Shown here one piece after another: positions 1-5,820 of a stretch of 6,628 nucleotides of DNA. The DNA comes from an uncultured Clostridia bacterium (lineage in GTDB: Bacteria; Bacillota; Clostridia; TANB77; CAG-508). The translations under genes were made by a program, and so were the position numbers. How positions within the stretch are numbered: the stretch's first letter is position 1; every line of letters starts with the position of its first letter. Under the pieces are notes generated by a model. It was not told the DNA's origin. It worked only from the letters and a program-made list of their open reading frames with translations, and ran no database searches. The stretch spans positions 1 to 6,628 of the forward strand of contig CALXSO010000088.1 of assembly GCA_944391155.1 (NCBI GenBank), read 5' to 3'.

Positions 1-46
1 GAATTGAAAAAGTAAAAAATATATGGAAAATGTAAATTAATTACAA

Positions 47-65
47 TTGTGAAATCTTTGTGAAA
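47..65 (+). repeat. Direct repeat TTGTGAAA x2 upstream of the promoter
   Basis: TTGTGAAA occurs at 47-54 and again at 58-65, an 11-bp period (one helical turn), ending 3 bp before the -35. An 8-bp palindrome, ACAATTGT (43-50), overlaps the first copy. The spacing and position suit a regulator binding one face of the DNA, but no specific regulator can be named. Confidence 0.4.
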
Positions 66-68
66 AAC

Positions 69-97
69 TTTACTAAAAAAAAAATAAATGATATTAT
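69..97 (+). promoter_or_regulatory. Promoter of the ABC (Gld-like) operon, extended -10
   Basis: The -35 is TTTACT (69-74, 4 of 6 to consensus), the spacer is exactly 17 bp (75-91), and the -10 is TATTAT (92-97) preceded by TG at 89-90, giving an extended -10 TGATATTAT. Transcription would start near 104, leaving a leader of about 28 nt before the GTG at 133. Ten of the 17 spacer bases are one uninterrupted A-run (75-84). A second reading of the -10 (TATACT, 95-100) is possible but would give a 20-bp spacer. Confidence 0.7.
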
Positions 98-117
98 ACT
101 AGGGAAATCAAAAAGAG

Positions 118-126
118 AAGGAGGAA
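118..126 (+). promoter_or_regulatory. Ribosome binding site of the ABC ATPase gene
   Basis: AAGGAGGAA lies 8 nt (from the end of GGAGG) before GTG at 133. It is near-perfect for the anti-Shine-Dalgarno and shows that the true start is GTG 133, although that frame is soon broken. Confidence 0.85.
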
Positions 127-132
127 TCATTC

Positions 133-1075
133 GTGATTGAAGTAAAAAACGTTACGAAAAAGTATGGAAATGTTGTAGCCGTAGACAATATTAGCTTTAA
201 GATAAACGAAGGAGAAATCGTTGGACTACTACGGACCTAATGGTGCAGGCAAAAGTACAACAATGAATATGATAACAGGTTACATAGAATCAACAACAGG
301 AGAAATAATAGTAGACGGATACGATATCGACAGAAAACCAAAAAAAGTTAAAAAGCAAATAGGATATATGCCAGAGGGAGTGCCATTATACACAGATTTA
401 ACAGTAAAAGAATTCGTAACATATATGGCAGAAATAAAAAAAGTAGACAGAAAGACCAGAAAAGAGAAAGTAGAAAAAATAATAGAACAAACAGGACTAA
501 AAGACGTAGAAAAGAAACTTATAAAGAAACTATCTAGAGGATACAAGCAAAGAGTAAGTATGGCAGGAGCACTGGTAGGAGAACCAAAAATATTAATATT
601 AGACGAGCCAACAGTTGGGTTAGATCCAAAGCAAATCACGGAGATTAGAAATCTAATAAAAGAACTAGGAAAAGAACATACAGTTATATTAAGTTCACAC
701 ATTTTATCAGAAGTAAGTCAAATATGTAATAGAGTAATAATAATAAATAAAGGTAAAATAGTAGCAATCGACACACCAGAAAATCTAGAAAAGAAAGCTG
801 TAAGTAAAAATTGTGTATATATAACAGTAGAAGATCCAGAAAACAAAATGGATACAATAAAAGAAAAAATAAAAGGAATAAAAAATATAGAATGTACAAA
901 AACAAATGAAGACAAAACGAAAGAATACTCAATAGAAGCAGAAGGAGATATAGATTTAAGAAAAATTCTATTCAACGAACTTGCAAAAGAAAATATAACT
1001 ATATTTGAAATGAAGAAAGCAGACGCAACACTAGAAGACGCCTTTATGAAATTAATAGAAGGAGGTAATAAATAA
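133..1075 (+). CDS. GldA-like ABC transporter ATP-binding protein, frameshifted before Walker A
   Basis: This is the ATPase of a GldA/NatA-like ABC-2 exporter; it would power the permease encoded next. Reading starts at GTG 133 with a strong SD. The frame from 133 encodes the normal N-terminus (A-loop Tyr in KKYG, then GEIVGLL) but hits TAA at 238-240. The +1 frame continues with GPNGAGKST (Walker A) and runs intact to TAA 1073-1075. Removing one base near 232 restores the family-typical GLLGPNGAGKST and a 313-residue protein, the usual length. In that joined protein, Walker A is at about 34-42, the Q-loop region IGYMPE at 76-81 (Glu where many ABC ATPases have Gln), the signature LSRGYKQR at 133-140, Walker B ILILDEP at 153-159, D-loop GLDP just after, and the H-loop His at about 189. 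A C-terminal accessory domain ends in LEDAFMKL. The family is certain; whether a functional full-length product is made is not. The stop overlaps the permease start by 1 nt. Confidence 0.9.
209..223 (+). promoter_or_regulatory. Internal Shine-Dalgarno plus TTG in the second frame of the ATPase gene
   Basis: AAGGAG (209-214) stands 6 nt before TTG 221-223, the first start codon of the +1 frame, and 17 bp upstream of the first frame's stop. Initiation here would give a 284-residue protein beginning MDYYGPNGAGKST, which keeps Walker A but lacks the first strands and the A-loop. The SD also simply encodes the family-typical Glu-Gly-Glu, so it may be fortuitous. Confidence 0.4.
1061..1065 (+). promoter_or_regulatory. 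Ribosome binding site of the permease gene, inside the ATPase gene
   Basis: GGAGG lies 9 nt before ATG 1075 and encodes the C-terminal Gly-Gly of the ATPase. With the TAATG stop/start overlap this is a classic translational-coupling arrangement, so ribosomes finishing the second frame of the ATPase gene would feed the permease start. Confidence 0.8.
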
Positions 1076-1761
1076 TGTGGGCAGTAATAAAAAAAGAATT
1101 AAAACAATACTTTTGCACACCAATAGGATATGTATTTATAGGAATATTCCTTATTGCATTTAGTGTATCTTTCTACTTTACAGTAATCGGATATGGAAAT
1201 GTAAATTATGAATACATATTTTATTCAACACCAACAATATTTGTATTAGCATTTCTAATACCTCTTCTAACAATGAGATCATTTTCAGAAGAAAGAAAAA
1301 ACGGAACAGAACAACTATTATTAACATCACCATTAAGTATCACAAAAATAGTTTTAGGAAAATTTATAGCAGCATTAATAGTTACAATAATAACAGCAAT
1401 CTTTACTTTAATGTATTTTGGAATTCTATGTTACTTTGGAATGCCACAGATATCAACAGCAATTGCTGCACTAATAGGATTTATATTATTTGTAATGGCA
1501 TACATAGCATTTGGAATGCTAGCATCTAGTATAACAGAAAATCAAATCATAGCAGCAGTAATTTCCATAGCATTTTTCATAATCACATGGGTAATGCCAA
1601 ACTTTAATAGCAATTTACAAAGTTTTTCATTTATAAATATGCTATATAAATATACAAGTGGACAAATAGATATAGCAGATACAGTAACATTTATAACATT
1701 TACAATAGCATGTATCCTATTAACTATAATAGTAATGCAAAGAAGAAAAAGTATAAAATAA
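1075..1761 (+). CDS. ABC-2 type transporter permease, GldF-like
   Basis: This is the membrane subunit (228 aa) of the ABC system. Six hydrophobic helices are visible at about residues 17-37, 50-68, 96-120, 127-150, 156-175 and 203-221, the normal ABC-2 half-transporter topology. The N-terminus (TPIGYVFIGIFL) and the cytoplasmic stretch after helix 2 (SEERKNGTEQLLLTSPLS, about 71-88) are characteristic of the GldF/NosY-like branch; the latter is the coupling region expected to contact the ATPase. No extra domain is present. The start is ATG 1075, overlapping the ATPase stop by 1 nt, and the next gene follows after 22 nt. The substrate is unknown. In Flavobacterium the GldA/GldF/GldG proteins are linked to gliding, but nothing in this window suggests gliding, so the name indicates family only. 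Confidence 0.9.
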   Translation: MWAVIKKELKQYFCTPIGYVFIGIFLIAFSVSFYFTVIGYGNVNYEYIFYSTPTIFVLAFLIPLLTMRSFSEERKNGTEQLLLTSPLSITKIVLGKFIAALIVTIITAIFTLMYFGILCYFGMPQISTAIAALIGFILFVMAYIAFGMLASSITENQIIAAVISIAFFIITWVMPNFNSNLQSFSFINMLYKYTSGQIDIADTVTFITFTIACILLTIIVMQRRKSIK

Positions 1762-1783
1762 GTAAAGATAAGGAGGGTTAATT

Positions 1784-3388
1784 GTGAAAGAAAAGACAGA
1801 AAAAGAATTAAAGACAAAAAAGACTGAAAAACAGAAAAATGATAAAAAATCAAAAAAAGAAAAAAAAGAGAAAAAGTCAAATAAATTTGTACAAATAATG
1901 AAGAAAAAATGGTTAATCGATGGAACAAAAACAACAATATTAGTACTTTTAATACTAGCAGTATTTTTTGCAATAAGCTTTACAATGCAAAAACTAGATT
2001 TAACACCAATAGATTTAAGCAAAGACAAACTATACACATTAACAGATGAAAGCAAAGAAAAAGTAAAAAACATAGATAAAGATGTAAATATATATTTTGT
2101 AGGATTCTCTGAAGATGATTCTAATTTAGATTTAGCAAAGCAATACACAAAAGCAAATGAAAAAATAAAAATAGAAAATGTATCTGTAGAAAATAGACCA
2201 GATTTAGCAGAAAAATATGGATTTCAAAACGGAGATACAGGAATAATACTAGAATGTGGAGAAAAATCTAAAATATTATCAAGTAGTGACTTAGTAACAT
2301 ATGACCAAACAACATATCAAACAATCAGTATAGCAGAAGAAAAATTAACATCATCAATACAATCAGTTTCATCAGATGATGTACCAAAAATATATTTCTT
2401 AACAGGATACAGTGAATTTTCACTATCATACACAATGCAATACTTAAACATGTATTTACAAAACGAAGTAAATGAAATAGAAAATTTAGATACACTAACA
2501 ACAGGAAAAGTTCCAGATGACTGTGACACATTAGTAATTAATACACCAAATAAAGACTTTGATGAGATAACAACAAATGCAATAATAGATTATATAAATT
2601 CTGGAAGAAATATATTATGGATGAATGCAATAGTTGCAACAGAACAAAACTTCCCAAATATGAACAAAATATTAGCAATGTATGGAGTAAATCCATTTGA
2701 AGTAGGAGGAATAAGAGAAACAGACTCAAGTAAAATGGTATATGAATCACCAGATTTAATAATACCAGAAACAACATATCATCAAATAACAGAAGATATT
2801 ACAAATGGACTAATATTCCTAAATGCAACAAAAATAAACCTAGTAGATGACACACAATTAGAAGAACTAAATGTAGAAAAAACAGAAATATTAAATACAT
2901 CTGAAGGATCATACTTTAGAACAAATTTCTATAATTCATCAAATGAAAAAACAGATGAAGATGAAGCAGGACCATTCCTAGTTGGAGTAGAACTAGATAA
3001 AACAATATCAGAAGCAAATGAAGAAACAGGAGAAAAAGAAAAAGTATCAAAATTAATTATATATGGAGATAACTATTTTGCTTCAGATGTACCATTATCT
3101 TCATCAACACAAGCACCATTAATACAATATAGACAAAACAAGGATTTAATTCTAAACTCTATAGCATATCTAGCAAATAGAGAAGAAGACATTTCAGCAA
3201 GGAAAGATACAGGAACTGTAACATATACAGCAACAGAACAAGAAAACCAAATAATTTTAACAGCAATATTTGCCGTTCCAGCAGTAATAATAGTTATAGG
3301 AATAATAGTGTGGATATCAAGACAAAGAAAAGGATCAAATGGAAATAAAGAAAAAAAGCATAAAAAAGAAAAAACAGAAAACAAATAA
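1784..3388 (+). CDS. GldG-like ABC transporter auxiliary protein (ABC_transp_aux family)
   Basis: A 534-residue membrane protein and third component of the Gld-type ABC system. The start is GTG 1784, with AGGAGGG (1771-1777) 6 nt upstream. Order: a very Lys-rich cytoplasmic tail (1-40), TM1 (about 49-68), a large extracytoplasmic region (about 70-485), TM2 (about 489-511), and a short Lys-rich tail. Family hallmarks are DLSKDKLYTLTDES after TM1 (78-90), KIYFLTGYSE (202-211), the DCDTLVINTP strand followed by IIDYINSGRNILWM (246-280), KLIIYGDNYFASD (423-435) and NKDLILNSIAYLANRE (452-467). These match GldG and the ABC_transp_aux domain, whose fold resembles glutamine-amidotransferase-like domains without evident catalysis. 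Its role is unproven; a cell-surface sensor or substrate adaptor for the exporter is plausible. It is the last gene of the operon, with the terminator 14 nt after its stop. Confidence 0.88.
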   Translation: MKEKTEKELKTKKTEKQKNDKKSKKEKKEKKSNKFVQIMKKKWLIDGTKTTILVLLILAVFFAISFTMQKLDLTPIDLSKDKLYTLTDESKEKVKNIDKDVNIYFVGFSEDDSNLDLAKQYTKANEKIKIENVSVENRPDLAEKYGFQNGDTGIILECGEKSKILSSSDLVTYDQTTYQTISIAEEKLTSSIQSVSSDDVPKIYFLTGYSEFSLSYTMQYLNMYLQNEVNEIENLDTLTTGKVPDDCDTLVINTPNKDFDEITTNAIIDYINSGRNILWMNAIVATEQNFPNMNKILAMYGVNPFEVGGIRETDSSKMVYESPDLIIPETTYHQITEDITNGLIFLNATKINLVDDTQLEELNVEKTEILNTSEGSYFRTNFYNSSNEKTDEDEAGPFLVGVELDKTISEANEETGEKEKVSKLIIYGDNYFASDVPLSSSTQAPLIQYRQNKDLILNSIAYLANREEDISARKDTGTVTYTATEQENQIILTAIFAVPAVIIVIGIIVWISRQRKGSNGNKEKKHKKEKTENK

Positions 3389-3402
3389 AAGATAATAAAA
3401 AT

Positions 3403-3436
3403 AAAAAAACCTCATAAAATTAAATGGGGTTTTTTT
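3403..3436 (+). terminator. Intrinsic terminator of the ABC operon
   Basis: The 13-bp stem has AAAAAAACCTCAT (3403-3415) pairing with ATGGGGTTTTTTT (3424-3436), with one T-G wobble and an 8-nt loop (3416-3423). The T7 run is the terminator tract. The element is symmetrical (A7 on the left arm), so it could also act on the opposite strand, though no gene converges on it. Its 3' arm contains GGGG (3426-3429), the only candidate SD of the next gene. Confidence 0.9.
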
Positions 3437-3438
3437 AT

Positions 3439-4473
3439 ATGAAAAATAATTTAAAAGTAATATTTGTAATTATAGGAACATTAATAGGAGCAGGCTTTGC
3501 TTCAGGAAAAGAAATATATACATTTTTCTTTTCATATGGAGAAAAAGGTATAATATCAATATTAATATCAAGCATACTAATAGGCATTATCATATATGAT
3601 TCTTTATATATAATAAAAGAAAAAGAAACAAAAAAATATCAAAACTTTTTAGATGAGATAGTATCAAAAAATAAAAATAGAAATATAAAAAAAATAATTA
3701 ATATAATAATAAATTTATTCATGTTAGTATCATTTTACATTATGATAGCAGGGTTTGGAGCATATTGTAATCAACAAATTTCAATAAAACCAATTATAGG
3801 AAGCTTAATATTAGTTATAATTTGTTGGATAATTTTAAATAAAAATATAAAAGGTGTAGTAATATTAAATCAAATAATAGTACCAATTCTAATATTTTTT
3901 ATAACAATAATAGGCATCATAAATTTTACGAAAATAGATATTTTAAATTTATCTGATTATATTGTAAACACAAATAATACAAATTGGTTCATGAGTGGAG
4001 TTTTATACAGCAGTTATAATGCAATACTATTAATACCTGTATTAATAACATTACAAAAATACATAAAAGAAAAGAAACAAATATCACAAATTTCAATAAT
4101 TGTTACAATCATAATAACAATTCTATCAATATCAATATTTTTTATGCTTATAAAAGTAGATGTAGACATAGAAAACCTAGAAATGCCAATAGCATATGTT
4201 ATAACAAATATATATCCATATTTTAAAATAATTTACGCTATTATTTTACTATTTTCTATTTTAACAACTGCTATTTCATTAGGAAATAGTTTTGTAGAAA
4301 ATATGAAAAGAAAATCAAGAAAAAATATAATAAACTTTATATGTATATCATCTATATTAGTTTCTGGAATAGGATTCTCGAATTTAATAAACATTTTATA
4401 CCCATTATTTGGATATCTAGGATTAATAGAAATTTTTGCAATAATTTTTAACAGGTTTTTTTCATTAAAATGA
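3439..4473 (+). CDS. YkvI-family membrane protein, putative amino-acid-transporter-like (APC/LeuT fold)
   Basis: A 344-residue polytopic protein with about ten hydrophobic segments and no long soluble part. The N-terminal GTLIGAGFASGKEI (13-26) is the signature of the YkvI family (COG3814), a distant relative of LeuT-fold transporters in which the helix-1 glycine-rich break binds substrate. YSSYNAILLIPVLI (190-203), LTTAISLGNSF (275-285) and SNLINILYPLFGYLG (314-328) also fit, and the length is typical. No substrate has been established for the family as far as I know. I choose ATG 3439 because the earlier in-frame ATG 3424 lies in the terminator stem, has no SD before it and would add only MGFFY; GGGG at 3426-3429 gives a weak SD 9 nt before 3439. 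No own promoter is convincing. It stops with TGA (4471-4473), the only such stop among the complete genes here. Confidence 0.85.
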   Translation: MKNNLKVIFVIIGTLIGAGFASGKEIYTFFFSYGEKGIISILISSILIGIIIYDSLYIIKEKETKKYQNFLDEIVSKNKNRNIKKIINIIINLFMLVSFYIMIAGFGAYCNQQISIKPIIGSLILVIICWIILNKNIKGVVILNQIIVPILIFFITIIGIINFTKIDILNLSDYIVNTNNTNWFMSGVLYSSYNAILLIPVLITLQKYIKEKKQISQISIIVTIIITILSISIFFMLIKVDVDIENLEMPIAYVITNIYPYFKIIYAIILLFSILTTAISLGNSFVENMKRKSRKNIINFICISSILVSGIGFSNLINILYPLFGYLGLIEIFAIIFNRFFSLK

Positions 4474-4482
4474 GTATAAATA

Positions 4483-4511
4483 TTGAAAAAAATACAAAAA
4501 ACTGATATAAC
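4483..4511 (+). promoter_or_regulatory. Promoter of the DUF5711-cvpA unit, extended -10
   Basis: The -35 is TTGAAA (4483-4488), the spacer is 17 bp, and the -10 is TATAAC (4506-4511) with TG at 4503-4504. It starts 10 bp after the stop of the YkvI-like gene. The predicted transcript start near 4518 leaves a leader of about 88 nt before ATG 4606, clearly longer than the other leaders in this window (about 26-28 nt). Confidence 0.75.
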
Positions 4512-4527
4512 AATAAATATAAAAAAG

Positions 4528-4557
4528 ATTTAGAACTTTAGACACTAAAATTTAAAT
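4528..4557 (+). promoter_or_regulatory. Weak AT-rich inverted repeat in the 5' leader
   Basis: TTTAG (4537-4541) and CTAAA (4545-4549) can pair around a 3-nt loop, and ATTTA (4528-4532) can pair with TAAAT (4553-4557) outside an imperfect middle. The stem is almost entirely A-U, so its stability in RNA is doubtful. No known riboswitch core is recognisable in it. Confidence 0.25.
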
Positions 4558-4566
4558 AAACTAAAA

Positions 4567-4608
4567 AAGGAGGAAGTTAGAAAAATCTAACATAAGCCAA
4601 AGAAAATG
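4567..4608 (+). promoter_or_regulatory. Unusual translation initiation region: SD, hairpin, distant ATG
   Basis: A strong SD (AAGGAGGAA, 4567-4575) is followed by a perfect 6-bp hairpin GTTAGA-AAAA-TCTAAC (4576-4591) and then ATG at 4606. The linear spacing from GGAGG to ATG is 32 nt, far too long. Folding the hairpin out leaves 16 nt. No ATG, GTG or TTG start lies closer: the ATG frame is closed by TAA at 4588-4590 and contains no start codon after it. Confidence 0.55.
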
Positions 4609-5796
4609 AAGGATTTTTGGAATGAAGAAAGCACAGAAACAGTAAAAAAGATAAATAAAAAGAAAATAGTAATTATATCAATAATAGTTTTTATTCTAAT
4701 AATATTCATAACTATAGGAATTATATATGTAAAAAATGAACCATTTCGAGAATGGTTTGATAAAAATGTTCTAAGAAAAGAAATAAGCCAGGAAAAATTA
4801 CCAACAATAGAAATAAAAAACAACGATAATCCAACAGTATATGCATTCAATCAAAATATCACCATTTTAAATAAAAACGAATTTAAAATATATAGTAGTA
4901 CTGGAAAGGAAGAAAAAACATTAAATTTACAAATAACTACTCCAATAATAGACTCATCAAATAGATATTTAGCAATAGGCGAGAGAAAAGGCAAAAAATT
5001 ATATTTAATAGCTGATAGAGAGATTTTATGGGAAAAAGATATAAATGGAAACATTTCTGAAATTACAGTTAATCAAAATGGATATGTAGCAGTAACTATA
5101 ATTGATACAAGTTACAAAACAGTAGTAGAAATGTTTGACGAAAAGGGAAATGAACTATTCAAAACATTTGTTGCAAGAAACAGAGTTGGAGACATAAGTA
5201 TTTCAAATGACAATAAATATTTAGCAATTGCAGAGATAGATACATCAGGAACAGTTATTAAATCAAATATTCAAATAATATCAGTAGAATCAGCAAAAAC
5301 AGATCCTGACAATTCAGTAAAAAATAATATAGCAAGTGAAAATAATGATTTACTTACAAACATAAAATATCAAGAAAAAAACAAACTAATATGCATGTAT
5401 ACTGATAAAATCAATGTAATTTCAGAAGACGGATCCGTGCAAAACATAACTAAAAACGAAAACAAAAAAACAAACTTTATGGATATAAATTTACAAAACA
5501 GCATTGTAACAGTAGAAGAAAAATCATCAGGACTATTTACAGCCGATAGTTTAGTCACAATAACAAATATAGACAATAACACAACCACTAACTATACAAT
5601 AGATTCAGTTGCAAAAGAAATATATACAAACGGAAATATAATAGGTTTAAACTTAGGCACTGAAATGGAATTCATAAATACAAATGGATGGCTAGTAAAA
5701 AGATATATAGGAAAAGAAGAAATAACAAAAGTAACATTATCAAATTCCATAGCAGGAATAGTTTATAGAGATAGAGTAGAGATAATAAATTTATAA
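4606..5796 (+). CDS. DUF5711 family membrane-anchored protein
   Basis: A 396-residue protein of unknown function. A short cytoplasmic, basic N-terminus is followed by one transmembrane helix (about 19-42); the rest should lie outside the membrane. The outer part has repeated short beta-rich units resembling blades of a propeller: KIYSSTGKEEKTLNL (94-108), SSNRYLAIGERKGKKLYLI (117-135), NQNGYVAVTIID (156-167), MFDEKGNELFKTF (176-188) and SNDNKYLAIAEID (200-212). This layout and wording match the clostridial DUF5711 family. ATG 4606 is the only workable start, because the frame is closed at 4588, but its SD is abnormally far away. The cvpA-family gene follows after 24 nt and very probably shares the transcript, suggesting the two products act together at the membrane; this is inference. 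No catalytic motif is visible. Confidence 0.82.
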   Translation: MKDFWNEESTETVKKINKKKIVIISIIVFILIIFITIGIIYVKNEPFREWFDKNVLRKEISQEKLPTIEIKNNDNPTVYAFNQNITILNKNEFKIYSSTGKEEKTLNLQITTPIIDSSNRYLAIGERKGKKLYLIADREILWEKDINGNISEITVNQNGYVAVTIIDTSYKTVVEMFDEKGNELFKTFVARNRVGDISISNDNKYLAIAEIDTSGTVIKSNIQIISVESAKTDPDNSVKNNIASENNDLLTNIKYQEKNKLICMYTDKINVISEDGSVQNITKNENKKTNFMDINLQNSIVTVEEKSSGLFTADSLVTITNIDNNTTTNYTIDSVAKEIYTNGNIIGLNLGTEMEFINTNGWLVKRYIGKEEITKVTLSNSIAGIVYRDRVEIINL

Positions 5797-5805
5797 AAAA
5801 TAAAT

Positions 5806-5814
5806 AAAAAGGAG
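5806..5814 (+). promoter_or_regulatory. Ribosome binding site of the cvpA-family gene
   Basis: AAAAAGGAG lies 6 nt before ATG 5821, normal in strength and spacing. It contrasts with the anomalous initiation region of the gene just upstream. Confidence 0.8.
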
Positions 5815-5820
5815 AAAAGA

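Noticed and set aside
3..35. Possible 3' end of an upstream gene: a frame open from the window edge, ending in TAA at 33-35
   Set aside because: Only ten codons are visible, and they carry no recognisable motif. The other two frames close even sooner, so an open frame this short is not evidence of a gene.
47..65. Rex-type operator suggested by TTGTGAAA
   Set aside because: A Rex site needs the inverted half (TTCACAA) downstream. Here the second copy is a direct repeat, so the dyad is missing.
3424..3441. ATG 3424 as start of the YkvI-like gene
   Set aside because: It lies within the terminator stem, has no SD before it, and adds only MGFFY ahead of a typical family N-terminus at 3439.
4462..4473. 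Imperfect palindrome TCATTAAAATGA at the end of the YkvI-like gene
   Set aside because: It is explained by coding sequence plus the stop codon in an AT-rich genome, and its 2-nt centre cannot form an RNA hairpin loop.
3409..4473. Mollicute-type code (TGA as Trp) suggested by the AT richness
   Set aside because: Trp is TGG throughout, TGA ends the YkvI-like gene at a family-typical length, and the gene families fit Clostridia.
4577..4609. Leader peptide between the SD at 4567 and the DUF5711 ATG, ending in the overlapping TGA 4607-4609
   Set aside because: The frame contains no ATG, GTG or TTG at a usable distance; only ATA at 4592 could serve. It is mentioned as an alternative but not annotated.
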